A stretch of 64,000 nt of DNA from JABAQJ01 sp046327745 (GTDB lineage Bacteria > Gemmatimonadota > Gemmatimonadetes > Gemmatimonadales > Gemmatimonadaceae): contig JAXLXV010000008.1 in NCBI GenBank assembly GCA_046327745.1, forward strand, positions 248,001 through 312,000. Direction: 5' to 3'. This document shows, piece by piece, positions 35,924 to 44,931 of the stretch (positions are counted from its first letter, which is position 1; each line of letters begins with the position of its first letter). A model generated the notes under the pieces. That model was given only the letters and a program-made list of their open reading frames with translations. It was not told the DNA's origin and made no database searches. The position numbers and the translations under genes are program-made.

Positions 35924-38900
35924 ATGCTGGGCACGGTGTATGGGAGGGGGCGCTCGTTGAGATCTATTTCTGGGCAGAGACGCGTTGCTGCCACTTTAAC
36001 TGCGGTGACACTCGCGCTCGCGGGGGCACGAGTCGACGCACAGGCGCGCCCGCCGTCGGACGGCGGCATGACCACCTCGTTAGGGCAGCCGAACGTCTGG
36101 CAATGGACCACCGGGGGTGCGACCGGACTTGGCCGGCGACTGGGGAGCTTTTCCGGGCTGGTTGAGGCGCGCGCCGGGCTGTACCGAGAGCTGTTGAATC
36201 CCGCGTTAGGCATCGGAGGGGTGCAGCTGGAGGCATTCACCGGCGCCTTCGACACGCGATTCAACGCGGGAGCACGCCTTCGCTTCGTCTCACCGATCAT
36301 TGGCATCGCCGGCGGTGTGGAGTACAACGCATCGGTAGAGACCCTTCGGCCGATGCTCACGTACACGCACCCGGTACACCGGAGCGGGCTCTTTGGCGAT
36401 GGAAGTTTGCTCCGCGCCGACCTTGTCCTGGGAAAGGACCACACCTTAATGATCGGCTTCGACAAGCCGGTCTTTCGGCGCATCCCAACGGGAACGACCC
36501 GCCCGAAGTACGACAACGTGCGATTGCGCGTGGTTCCCGTGCCGGATGCGCCGATTCCGCGCACGCCAGCGGAGCTATCCAAGGTGATCGACGCGGCGCG
36601 CGACGCCGCGCTGGCGATCGGGAACCTCACCGTACCATGGCTGGACCACATGGGTGGAGGAGGGACTGCGAGCGACGCCGGGGTGCTTGCCCGTCTGGAT
36701 TCACTCAAACGGTTCATGGACAGAGGCGGGCGAGGCGAACCGCGCACACTCGATGGGGAGACGCGTCGCTTGCATGCGGCGATGGATCGAGCGTTCACGC
36801 TGGCGATCGACCCTCGCGATTCGGTCATCGCGGGGGCGTCTGAGCGGGGCGCGAGTGTCGGTGCCCGCGCGCGCTCCATTCTCCTGCGCGAAGTGCTGTT
36901 CCCGTATGACGCCCTCCTTGGCCAGGCGCGAACGCACGATACCACGCGCGAACTGGCCGTCACTGCGCGGGGAACTTTCCTTCGATTTCTTCTTGTCGAC
37001 CTCCGACTTCCACCAGCGGCCGCTGAGCCGGCACTAGGCGTCTTCACGCAGTACCTGGAGATCGTGGAGCAGGTGCGCGCATCGATTCGGCGCCAATGGC
37101 GGACGTCGCGCGACAGCTGGTTGCCATTGCAGCTGGCGCTGCTTCCCGAACAGCACGACACCCAGTCCGAACTCGACGCCCTAGTGGCCGAGGCTACGGG
37201 GGAACGATTCAGCGATGGGAACGAGGCGTCGTATGTAATTAACGAGCAATTCCAGGGACAGCTGAACCGGACGATTCGCGAGGCGAAAGAATATCACGTC
37301 CTGATCACGCACGACTTCCGAGGTTACGACGATCGGGGCGACCCCGATGAGATGGCCTTCCGGCATGTCCTGCGCTCGTACCTGTCGACGCTCATCGCGC
37401 GCGTGAAGGCGTACGACAGCACAGGGACTTTTCCCGTCTACATGATCCTGCTGGACGAGTGGTTCTATCAGGCGAATCGGGGTCGCTTGTGGATGGATGT
37501 GCTCGAGGATCCGACAGAGCACACGGTGCACCTGCCGGCACGGTTTGCGGCGTGGTCAGATTCGCTCAGCGCGGCACAGGACTCCCTTCGGTCCGCGATT
37601 CGCAACTCGACGCTCATCACTGCACAGCGGCGGCAATACGGCGAAGCTTGGGTCCACAACCTGGTGAAGGTGCACGTCAACATCACCAACTCCGCCGATC
37701 CCTCGTTCTGGTCGTGGAAGGTGGCGACCTTCTTTCCCCTTCCCGACGCATGGATGCGGGATCATCGCAAAATTGTCCTGTACGACCTGACGGAGGAGGA
37801 TCCGTATCGGGGTGAGGCGATGCTGACGGGAGCGGGCATCGGGGAGAAGTACGCGAACCTTGCGTGGGAGGATCGTTCCCTCCTCATTCGCGGACCAGCG
37901 GCCCTTGGCTTCAAGGCGGCAGCGCGGGAGATCTTGCTCAAGCAAGGGATGCCGCCCTCGAAGCTTCCGTTCGCCCTGCGCGTGCGGCCATACGCCGCCG
38001 ACTACAACGAGCGCGTGGCGCAGGCAGCCAGCCGCAACGCGCACGCGCTGCGCGCGTTGTCGCTGCACAACAGCACGGGCTTCGACGCGAAGTCGGTCAA
38101 CGTGGGCAAGGCGGTGCTCTACACGCTCATGCCGCCAGGTTCCGTCGTTCAGATTCCTGACGCGTTGTGGAACGGGACCTTCTGGGGGGCCGCGATGGTG
38201 GGATGCGCCCTGCGCGGGGTGCGGGTGCTTGTCATTGCACCCTCACGAGCGAATGCACCGGCGCCGGCGTTCGGATCCATGGTTCGCGGACGCGAGCTGT
38301 TGTGGCGCCTTCTGGCGGCAGGGCGCGTGCTCGCGCCAGAGATTTCCGCCGCGGGGGGACTGCTCAAAGTCGGCGTCTTCTCGTCGACGCTCCGCGTCAC
38401 CGATATCGCAGGGAAAACGAACGCCCTGACGACGACCCTCGCGCGGAACAAGTGGCTCAACGACCTCTATGACTTTCCGCCGTCGGTGCTCAGTGGACTC
38501 CAGCACCTTGCCGACTCGCTGCGCAGAGATGCGCCGAATCTTGCCTCGGGGTCGGCACCGCTGGTCACCATGCCGACTCAGCCGGAGGACGATTTCGAGG
38601 CCGTCGACCGATCGTACCTCCACCTGAAGGCCAACTTTCTCGCATCACGCGAAGCGTGGACGCTCTTCGCACGGTCCGATTGGCTGCCCCTGATGTCCGA
38701 GTTCGTGAAGTTGCGCGATGAGCACATGCGGCATCGAAGCGTCGCCGTGTCCTCGTTCGAGGATGATCCAGACGCGTTAGGCGATATTGGTGGTGACGTG
38801 GTGGAGCGTTGGTTCAACACCTTGTCAGACACGGCGCGTCAGCGCGTGGTCTTTTTTACCGTCGTGGGATCGGCCAACCAGAATGATCGCAGCTTCGCGC

Positions 38901-39079
38901 TCGATGGCGAGGACGCCCTCATCGTATCACGATGGCCGATGGTGATCGCCTATCTCGATCTCATGCTGCTGGTGGGGCAGTGTGAGTGGATCGAAGACCC
39001 GGCGGGGCTCGCTGCGTACTTGGCGCGCGGGCGGGGGTTGACGCCACGGCTGGCGCATTGGTTCAAGCTGTCATTTTGA
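35924..39079 (+). CDS. large exported phospholipase D-superfamily protein with one intact HKD motif
   Basis: 1051 residues with a signal region (about 15-38, ending ARVDAQ). The middle carries one complete HKD signature, DHRKIVLYD with His614, Lys616 and Asp621, then GEAMLTGAGIGEKY. The second half has the downstream part GSANQNDRSFALDGEDALIV at 982 onward, but the preceding His/Lys are missing (RQRVVFF where HxKxxxxD is expected). PLDs need two HKDs, either internal or by dimer, so this may act as a dimer or not as a hydrolase. The N-terminal 200 residues look beta-rich. ATG at 35924 (or GTG 35915) fits the nearby promoter. I know no described family of this length. Confidence 0.8.
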   Translation: MLGTVYGRGRSLRSISGQRRVAATLTAVTLALAGARVDAQARPPSDGGMTTSLGQPNVWQWTTGGATGLGRRLGSFSGLVEARAGLYRELLNPALGIGGVQLEAFTGAFDTRFNAGARLRFVSPIIGIAGGVEYNASVETLRPMLTYTHPVHRSGLFGDGSLLRADLVLGKDHTLMIGFDKPVFRRIPTGTTRPKYDNVRLRVVPVPDAPIPRTPAELSKVIDAARDAALAIGNLTVPWLDHMGGGGTASDAGVLARLDSLKRFMDRGGRGEPRTLDGETRRLHAAMDRAFTLAIDPRDSVIAGASERGASVGARARSILLREVLFPYDALLGQARTHDTTRELAVTARGTFLRFLLVDLRLPPAAAEPALGVFTQYLEIVEQVRASIRRQWRTSRDSWLPLQLALLPEQHDTQSELDALVAEATGERFSDGNEASYVINEQFQGQLNRTIREAKEYHVLITHDFRGYDDRGDPDEMAFRHVLRSYLSTLIARVKAYDSTGTFPVYMILLDEWFYQANRGRLWMDVLEDPTEHTVHLPARFAAWSDSLSAAQDSLRSAIRNSTLITAQRRQYGEAWVHNLVKVHVNITNSADPSFWSWKVATFFPLPDAWMRDHRKIVLYDLTEEDPYRGEAMLTGAGIGEKYANLAWEDRSLLIRGPAALGFKAAAREILLKQGMPPSKLPFALRVRPYAADYNERVAQAASRNAHALRALSLHNSTGFDAKSVNVGKAVLYTLMPPGSVVQIPDALWNGTFWGAAMVGCALRGVRVLVIAPSRANAPAPAFGSMVRGRELLWRLLAAGRVLAPEISAAGGLLKVGVFSSTLRVTDIAGKTNALTTTLARNKWLNDLYDFPPSVLSGLQHLADSLRRDAPNLASGSAPLVTMPTQPEDDFEAVDRSYLHLKANFLASREAWTLFARSDWLPLMSEFVKLRDEHMRHRSVAVSSFEDDPDALGDIGGDVVERWFNTLSDTARQRVVFFTVVGSANQNDRSFALDGEDALIVSRWPMVIAYLDLMLLVGQCEWIEDPAGLAAYLARGRGLTPRLAHWFKLSF

Positions 39080-39089
39080 ACGATCGCTC

Positions 39090-40295
39090 TTATCGGCGCA
39101 GACGGTAGAGAACGACGCTTTCGACGTCGTCCTCGTCGAGTTCGATGCCGGCGACGTAATCGCGTCCGGCATCGAGCAGCGAGAAACGGGCGGGCAGGAC
39201 GACGTCGGCAACCCATGACCCGTCTGCGCCCAAGACTGACCAGGTGGTGGGCTTTTCCGGAATGACGGTGCCGCGCCGGCCGGGGACAAAGCTCTCCAGT
39301 ACCACGAACTCACCGACCCACAACTCGCCGGTGGGCGACGGCACGAACCGCCCAAATGCTGAGCGGCGATCTGCAAACTGAAACATCTGCAGCGCAGCCT
39401 TGACCTTCTCCTCTGGCTGCGACCGGTTGGCGACTAAATAGCCTCGGCGGAACTCCTCGATGTCCGCGTCGGAGACGCGTCCCGGGCGGACATCACGGGA
39501 AGTGCGCGACATCAGCCGTCCGCCGCGATCGAAGCACTGGACTTCCCAGCGAATGGTGTAGCCGGCGCACATCCGCTCGCCCATGACGGCGACACGAGAG
39601 ACAGCGCCCAGAAACAGCCCCATCAGCTGCCCCCCGCGCCGCACGCGTTCGAAGACCGGGATCTGCGTGAAGGCGCGCGCCTCGTTGGTGCCGGGGGGCT
39701 TCAAGCCTAACGTGGCGGTGGCTGTGACGTCGTCGGACGTTGCGTCGGTGACGGGGTCCATGCCCTGAACCACACTTGCACCGTCGGACAACATGCCAAG
39801 GGTTGAGCTGACACCGCGTGCGCCAAAGGTTGGACGCGCATAAGAGCGCACGAGCGTTCCATCGGCGGTGTAGATCTGCAGGCGTCCCTGACGGTCGTGC
39901 ACGACCAGCGTGTCAGCGCTGCGATACATCAGGATGATGCCGTCGAACTCACCCGGCCCCAAACCCTTGCGCCCGATCGACCGGATGAACGCGCCAGTCG
40001 GCGAGAAGACGCGGAGTTCGGTGCTCCCGCCGTTGGCGATCACCACACGCCCGTCGGACAGACGGGCGACGCCTAACACTTGCGCGAGTTCCATCGGACC
40101 TTCGCCCGCTGCGCCGCCGATGCGCAGCAGGGGCTTGGGATCGACCGACCACGTGGCGCGCGCGCGATCGCGTTCCCCGTAGCGTACGATGCGGGCGCCG
40201 GCGCTGTCCTTCACCTGCTGGGCCGCGACCCAGACTGGCGCGAAGGCCGCGAGTACCAAGGCACGGGCGAGGTATGTCGAGGAAGCGAGTCTCAT
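39090..40295 (-). CDS. exported six-bladed beta-propeller protein
   Basis: About 401 residues with signal peptide (RLASSTYLARALVLAAFAPVWVAAQ). Repeats such as GVARLSDGRVVIANGGSTELRVFSPTG, FIRSIGRKGLGPGEF and TLVVHDRQGRLQIYTADG match the '6-bladed beta-propeller' (NHL/TolB-like) lipoprotein family common in Bacteroidota and Gemmatimonadota. The Gly-x-Gly-Pro-Gly-Glu-Phe motif is characteristic. The ligand or enzymatic role is unknown. ATG at 40295 was chosen over an upstream in-frame ATG at 40364 because the signal peptide then begins properly. It ends 10 bp from the convergent PLD gene. Confidence 0.85.
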   Translation of the reverse strand: MRLASSTYLARALVLAAFAPVWVAAQQVKDSAGARIVRYGERDRARATWSVDPKPLLRIGGAAGEGPMELAQVLGVARLSDGRVVIANGGSTELRVFSPTGAFIRSIGRKGLGPGEFDGIILMYRSADTLVVHDRQGRLQIYTADGTLVRSYARPTFGARGVSSTLGMLSDGASVVQGMDPVTDATSDDVTATATLGLKPPGTNEARAFTQIPVFERVRRGGQLMGLFLGAVSRVAVMGERMCAGYTIRWEVQCFDRGGRLMSRTSRDVRPGRVSDADIEEFRRGYLVANRSQPEEKVKAALQMFQFADRRSAFGRFVPSPTGELWVGEFVVLESFVPGRRGTVIPEKPTTWSVLGADGSWVADVVLPARFSLLDAGRDYVAGIELDEDDVESVVLYRLRR

Positions 40296-40353
40296 GTTGG
40301 TCGCGGGGTCGTATCGGGGGGGCCGGTGGGCATGAGTTTCAAGCGCTCCGTGC

Positions 40354-41451
40354 TCAGGAGCCACGCTTCGGCGCGGGCGCTGCTAAGGCAGGAATGAAGT
40401 ACGCGGCCACGCGTTGCGCGAGGACATTCACGGCGTCAAAGCGGTCGATATTCATCAGCACGACGATTGAGAGGTCATCGTCAAGGAACCGATAGACGAC
40501 GGACGAGTAACCGGCGACCGTCGATCCATTGTGGACCGCGAATCTGTGCCCATGTGTTTCAGCCAGGAACCATCCCATGCCCACGGGTACGGTCGACCCG
40601 TTCGACAACGTGGTGGGCGTAAGCATGTCCGCGAGCACGCGAGGAGGAAGCAGACGTCCGCCCCATAGTGCTGCGCACCAGTGCGCCATGTCGGCGGCGG
40701 AGCTGACGATACCGCCGTTCGCCACAAGGATGCGCGGACGAATGGGTTGTCCATTCACCATCACGGTGTCGACCTCTGCGTACCCCGAGGCACGGTCAGG
40801 TAGCAGGGCGAAATTGTCTCGGAACCTCGTGTTGATCATCCCGGCAGGTTCCATGATTCGCCGCGTCACGAATTCCTCGTAGGGAACACCGGCCACACGT
40901 TGCACGACGGCGCCTAACAGTGGATATGCGCTGTTGGTGTACGCGAAGCGGCTGCCGGGCGCGAAGGCCAGCGGGTGGCTGGACACAAAGCGCACGAAGT
41001 CGGCGACCGAATACTCGCGCGAGAGCGCGAACGTGGTGTCGCCCTCCCAGTCGTACAGACCGGAGGTGTGAGTAAGCAGATGCCTGATGCGGATCTCGCC
41101 CCAGCTCGCCGGCGCCTCCGGCAGGTAGCGGCCGAGTGAGTCGTCGAGGGACAGTCGTCCCTCGCTGACTAGGAGCATAAGCGCCTCCGCCGTGAACTGC
41201 TTGGTGATCGACCCGATCTCGTAGCGACTCTGTGGCGTAGCGGGAACTCGCAGCTCTAGGTTGGCCATCCCGTAGCCCGCGAGCTTCACGGTGCGGCCAT
41301 GTTGGAGCACGGCAATTGTGGCTGACGGGATCTTTCGCTCGCGAAGGAAGCTGCGCACGTATGCATCCACGCGAGTCGTTGACTGTGCTCGCAGGGGGGA
41401 GAGACTGCACAGGGTGAGCGCGAGAGCGCAGCGAAGGTGGGCGAATCGCAC
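40354..41451 (-). CDS. exported serine hydrolase (beta-lactamase class C-like)
   Basis: About 365 residues. A signal peptide (VRFAHLRCALALTLCSLSPLRAQ) starts at GTG 41451; longer in-frame forms lack a better signal. The S12 motifs are SITK (SxxK) in YEIGSITKQF, YTN in FAYTNSAYP, and HNGS in RFAVHNGSTVAGYS near the end. Full length for the family. The substrate is unknown; a role in peptidoglycan or peptide turnover is possible. It reads toward the propeller gene at 39090 with a 58-bp gap, so the two may be co-transcribed. Confidence 0.87.
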   Translation of the reverse strand: MRFAHLRCALALTLCSLSPLRAQSTTRVDAYVRSFLRERKIPSATIAVLQHGRTVKLAGYGMANLELRVPATPQSRYEIGSITKQFTAEALMLLVSEGRLSLDDSLGRYLPEAPASWGEIRIRHLLTHTSGLYDWEGDTTFALSREYSVADFVRFVSSHPLAFAPGSRFAYTNSAYPLLGAVVQRVAGVPYEEFVTRRIMEPAGMINTRFRDNFALLPDRASGYAEVDTVMVNGQPIRPRILVANGGIVSSAADMAHWCAALWGGRLLPPRVLADMLTPTTLSNGSTVPVGMGWFLAETHGHRFAVHNGSTVAGYSSVVYRFLDDDLSIVVLMNIDRFDAVNVLAQRVAAYFIPALAAPAPKRGS

Positions 41452-41869
41452 GGAAAGGGCTCTTTGGCGGAAGTCGAGAGGGTGTGCAACTATGCACTCC
41501 GTCACGACGGCAGCCAAGAAGAGGGTCGCGGGTCTTGCGGCAGGGATCCAATGAAATCCCACGCCCTCTAACTCGACGCGCCTGAAGCTGTGGTTTGACC
41601 TGAAGCCGCGCCGCCCAAACACCTACGCGACCGCGTACGATGACGCCGCCCTGTCTGCGGCGAACTTGAATCCCACGTCGACGTGGCGTCGACGGAATGT
41701 TCAACGACAAGGTCGCAGCTGACGACGCCATCCCTCTGCCGTGGTTCCGCGTGCATCCACGATCATCCGGTGGCTCTTATGCGAAACGGCCGAGCCATGG
41801 GAGGGCCCGGCCGATCGAGCAGCGGCATCATACGGACTGACGCAAGGCGACGCGTGGGGGTCTGCGATA
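41452..41869. other. 418-bp intergenic region
   Basis: It separates two minus-strand genes. It includes a terminator candidate (listed separately) and the leader of the hydrolase gene at 40354. Several overlapping ORFs cover it, but they change composition abruptly, lack ribosome sites and match no family. I see no convincing gene. Confidence 0.4.
41787..41813 (-). terminator. hairpin downstream of the 41870 lipoprotein gene
   Basis: A 10-bp stem with one mismatch (41787-41796 with 41804-41813) and a 7-nt loop. On the minus strand it is followed by TTTCGC. It lies 57 bp past the stop codon at 41870. Confidence 0.4.
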
Positions 41870-42511
41870 CTACGGAATTTCAACCAACGTTTCGAACGGC
41901 AGGTCCCACGGATGGCTGATTCCGTACTGCCGATTGGGCAGCCATGCGTTCAGGCCGCTGTACCTGAAGTAGAAGTCGCCTGGAACATAGGTGTCTCCGT
42001 TTGGGGCCGGAACGACAGCGCAATTGCCGACGGCTCCAACAGCGATTGTGTAGCGCGCGTGGGCCACAATAGTCCGATTGCCGGGAATTGTGACTCGCGT
42101 GAATGGCGTCCCTATCCCGACAGTCGGCGGGAATGTCGACCCAGGAACCACGGTCGTTGCAATCGCGGGCCAGCCGGGACCTCCCGCGCGGTCGATCTCT
42201 CGAATGTCGATCCGTACGCGCGCTCTTGCGTCGCAACCGATGGGCAGCGCAACGGCGGCTAGCCGGCCCGAGAGACCTGCCGTGAAGGTCTGTGCAAGGC
42301 GCTGATCGCCAGAACCTCCGATACCGATCGTGACTTGTGGCGCTGGATCCGCGGCGTTGTACTGATCGCGAACCAGGCTCGAACTGACAATGGCCGACAA
42401 GGCCTCAGGCGCCATCGGCAACGTCGTGGTCGTGTCCGTGCACGCGCCTATCGTGAAAAGCATGAGCGCTGTTGCTCCTGCCGCGACGTGATTCTGCCCC
42501 GTATTGCGCAT
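41870..42511 (-). CDS. lipoprotein, beta-sandwich type, unknown function
   Basis: 213 residues. The lipobox is ALMLFTIGAC with Cys24 followed by a TDTTTT linker. The mature domain has strands such as RLAQTFTAGLSGRLAAVALPIG, ARVRIDIREIDRAG, TIVAHARYTIAVGAVG and DFYFRYSGL. These resemble the choice-of-anchor/extracellular beta-sandwich modules that follow 'qsFtag.sG.l..v.l'. Two Cys (GCD, NCAV) may pair. ATG at 42511 has GGAGGAC 6 nt upstream, a strong ribosome site. It is probably surface exposed, with no enzymatic motif. Confidence 0.72.
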   Translation of the reverse strand: MRNTGQNHVAAGATALMLFTIGACTDTTTTLPMAPEALSAIVSSSLVRDQYNAADPAPQVTIGIGGSGDQRLAQTFTAGLSGRLAAVALPIGCDARARVRIDIREIDRAGGPGWPAIATTVVPGSTFPPTVGIGTPFTRVTIPGNRTIVAHARYTIAVGAVGNCAVVPAPNGDTYVPGDFYFRYSGLNAWLPNRQYGISHPWDLPFETLVEIP

Positions 42512-42843
42512 CGCTGCGTCCTCCGTTCAAGAGTGGGTTGAGCTGCAGATCACAGGAAATCCATCACTCTTTCACGCGGTGAACGCTAGCGTGAGCTATG
42601 GTGGAAACCGTCAGGGAAAACGGGCGCCGCTGAGGTTTCACCTTCTCTTATTCCTTCCAAACGCCTCGCGGATTCGCCACCGCCCGCGCGTTCCACGACA
42701 GCGCTCTTGACGACGTCCGGCCGCGCGTTCCTCTAAGTGCAGTGGAGACGTACGGCAGATGCAACGCTGGACGTGTTAGCGGAGCATTCGCCGCTAGACC
42801 GACGAGCCCGGCGCGGGCAGGAATTCCACGGGTGGTGTTGCGG
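42512..42843. other. 332-bp intergenic region
   Basis: It holds the leader of the lipoprotein gene at 41870 and the 3' flank of the gene at 42844. A weak stem (42777-42782 with 42791-42796) might end the four-gene transcript from the right. No ORF with a credible start is present. Confidence 0.4.
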
Positions 42844-43500
42844 CTACTGGCGTCGCTTCGATTTGCGCTTGCGCGCGTTGCGCGTGCCGCCTTCTGCGTC
42901 CGACCGCTTTGCTCTCGGTGCGCCGATACCCACGTTGTTCGCAGGAGACGCGGCGTCGGCGAAATCGTTGAGCTCCACCGCGGGGGTGTCCGACGAACTG
43001 GCGTCGACCGTCGTCTGGCGACGCAATACCACGGGCACCGCGAACCCGTCCATCCCGCCGACCGCTATCTCGCCGGCATATCCAACGCCCGGCGCGAGCC
43101 TCTCGTCGACGGTGACGGTCACCGACACCACCTTCTGCTCACCCGCCGCCAGCTTGAGCGCCGCCGGCTCGAACACCATGTGCACCGGCAGTGATGCGCC
43201 TGACGGATCGGTAAACGAAGAACCGACGAGCTGGCAGGTCAGGGCGCGATCGAGGTCGTTGGAAACCAGGAACGACGCCTTCACAGTCGAACCGGCCTCG
43301 CCTTCCATCACCAACGTCCCGGCGCCGGAGTCCATCTCTTGCGTCGGCGCCATTGAGCCGAGTGCACTCGACGCGCCACCGAAAATCTCGGACAGCCCGC
43401 GCATGTACTCGAACGTCAGGTCCATCCATCCTTTGTAGAACTTGGCGTTTGCCTGCGCGGCGCGACGCACGACGTCGGAGAGGGGTGACTCGTCAGCCAC
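42844..43500 (-). CDS. phasin-like N-terminus plus Ig-like domain protein with basic tail
   Basis: 218 residues, no signal peptide. Residues 5-50 form an amphipathic helical stretch (VVRRAAQANAKFYKGWMDL, then FEYMRGLSEIFGG) reminiscent of phasins that coat storage granules. Residues 60-165 form an Ig-like beta sandwich (GTLVMEGEAGSTVKASFLVSN, FEPAALKLAAGEQKVVSVTV, VDERLAPGVGYAGEI). The tail from about 190 is Arg/Lys-rich (RNARKRKSKRRQ), possibly contacting nucleic acid or an anionic surface. GTG at 43500 overlaps the upstream stop by 8 bp. It is the last of four overlapping genes. The phasin likeness is a pattern judgement, not a family match. Confidence 0.7.
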   Translation of the reverse strand: MADESPLSDVVRRAAQANAKFYKGWMDLTFEYMRGLSEIFGGASSALGSMAPTQEMDSGAGTLVMEGEAGSTVKASFLVSNDLDRALTCQLVGSSFTDPSGASLPVHMVFEPAALKLAAGEQKVVSVTVTVDERLAPGVGYAGEIAVGGMDGFAVPVVLRRQTTVDASSSDTPAVELNDFADAASPANNVGIGAPRAKRSDAEGGTRNARKRKSKRRQ

Positions 43501-44206
43501 GGGTCTTCACCGGCGGGTTCACGGGCTCACGTAGGGTGTGGCAGGGGCGCGGGCAATAGAAATGATCGTACCAGTGATGCACCTGGTCGGCGCAATCATT
43601 CACGGTGATGTCGCAGCAGTTGCAATTCCCGGTGACGCAGTCGGCCACGGTGACCTCGACTCGCGCGAAGTGGTCGCGACAGCCACGAATCAACAGAGGG
43701 CCGGTGAGGGACGCGGCGACCCGGGCGTTGGCCGGAACGTGAATCGTCACCCGAAAGTTTGCGCGCTCTTGCGGGCCGAGGATGTACGCGGTGGGCGCGA
43801 AGGACATGAGCGCCGCAATCCGCCCGACCGACGTCAATTGAATCACCTGTCGCGTCCAACCGCAGTTGGACACGTGCACGCGAATGGTGGCGGTGCCGCC
43901 GGGCGCGACCTGCAAGCAGCATCGACCGACGGGTTGTGGCTCCCAGCACGGTGGCGGGATCTCGCAGCTGGACGCCAGCGCTCCGAAGCCGATGGATGGC
44001 CCACACCCGCTCGACGTGAATGAGTTCGCCGCCGAAGCCAGCGAAGTGGCGGCTGACGTCGCGGCTCCCATGTTCTTGCTGAGTGTTCCGGCGAGCGCGG
44101 CGGCTACCTGCACGGGCGCGGTCAGCAGGCTCGCGATCATGTCGCCAACCGGGTTGGAGCTGCCGGATGCGGCTTGGGACGCGCCACTGCTGGGAGTAGC
44201 ATTCAT
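43493..44206 (-). CDS. Cys-rich Ig-like protein with amphipathic N-terminus
   Basis: About 237 residues; ATG at 44206 overlaps the upstream stop by 4 bp. The N-terminus (15-70) is a Gly/Ala/Ser-rich amphipathic or membrane-active helix (NPVGDMIASLLTAPVQVAAA, then LSKNMGAATSAATSLASAAN). A beta-sandwich follows (LQVAPGGTATIRVHVSNCGW, then AYILGPQERANFRVTIHVPANARV). Cysteines are frequent: SGCGPS, PPCWEP, GRCCLQV, RGCRDH, ADCVTGNCNCCDITVNDC, YCPRPCH. Such a Cys content in a protein without signal peptide suggests metal binding or cross-linking within an assembled particle. It is probably a structural partner of the proteins encoded on either side. No named family was recognised. Confidence 0.68.
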   Translation of the reverse strand: MNATPSSGASQAASGSSNPVGDMIASLLTAPVQVAAALAGTLSKNMGAATSAATSLASAANSFTSSGCGPSIGFGALASSCEIPPPCWEPQPVGRCCLQVAPGGTATIRVHVSNCGWTRQVIQLTSVGRIAALMSFAPTAYILGPQERANFRVTIHVPANARVAASLTGPLLIRGCRDHFARVEVTVADCVTGNCNCCDITVNDCADQVHHWYDHFYCPRPCHTLREPVNPPVKTRG

Positions 44207-44931
44207 CGCTGTTGTCCGTTGACGGTGGAGGAGCCCTTGGTCGCCCGGGTTTCCACGAGCACGGTGTGCGCGGTGTTCCCCAGTTGCCACGAACCGACGT
44301 ATGACCGCCCACTCTTTGCGGTCGGAGGAGTGTCGACGACGCAGCGCAGCTGTCGATGTTCGCCCGGGACGAGGGGGCCGGCGCCGCTCTGCACGCGCAC
44401 ACGCGCCTCCCCTCCATGCGCGTCACGCAGTTGGTCGAAGTACGCGTCGATCGCGTGTGCTCCAGTCGCCAGTGGTGTCCGAAGCGACCGGCCGAGCGCT
44501 TTGTCCTGCGCTACGCCGTCGTCGAGATCGAATGTGTCGGTCTCAGGGACGGTGAAAGGAACGTTGCCCTCGTTCGCGATGACGAAGCCAAACTCAACCG
44601 GCGCCGAGCCCGTCGCCGCAAGCATCGACTGTTTCGGCTCAATGGAAATTTTCACCACCGGCTCGACCCGGACCTGGAGTCGATGAGCATCACCGTCGAT
44701 CGTCGCCTCGCCGACGTACGTACCAGGGGGCGTGTCGGCGGGAAGTTTGAGCCGCAACTCCGCGCTGTTCGTGCCGGTGGGCCGCAGGGTCGCGCGGTAT
44801 ACCGTCGTCTCCTTCCCCACAGTGACCGATGCGAGCACGAGTACGCTCTTCGACAGCGCAACCGGAACGCGTCCGGTGACTCGGCGCGGCGGACCGACGA
44901 GAACGATGCCGTTCTCGGTCGCGGCGTTCAT
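44203..44931 (-). CDS. double Ig-like beta-sandwich protein
   Basis: 242 residues, no signal peptide. Two beta-sandwich units are visible: the first about 20-95 (VALSKSVLVLASVTVGKETTV, LRLKLPADTPPGTYVGEATI, HRLQVRVEPV). The second is about 95-230 (APVEFGFVIANEGNVPFTVP, ARVRVQSGAGPLVPGEHRQL, KSGRSYVGSWQLGNTAHTVL). The motif 'LPADTPPGTYVGEATI' resembles the 'P..tppGtY.g.i.i' strand of COG1470/NPCBM-associated Ig folds. It is translationally coupled on both sides (ATGA at 44203 and 44928). The domain repeats the fold of its two downstream neighbours, which suggests that several Ig-like subunits are produced in fixed order. Likely structural. Confidence 0.7.
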   Translation of the reverse strand: MNAATENGIVLVGPPRRVTGRVPVALSKSVLVLASVTVGKETTVYRATLRPTGTNSAELRLKLPADTPPGTYVGEATIDGDAHRLQVRVEPVVKISIEPKQSMLAATGSAPVEFGFVIANEGNVPFTVPETDTFDLDDGVAQDKALGRSLRTPLATGAHAIDAYFDQLRDAHGGEARVRVQSGAGPLVPGEHRQLRCVVDTPPTAKSGRSYVGSWQLGNTAHTVLVETRATKGSSTVNGQQR

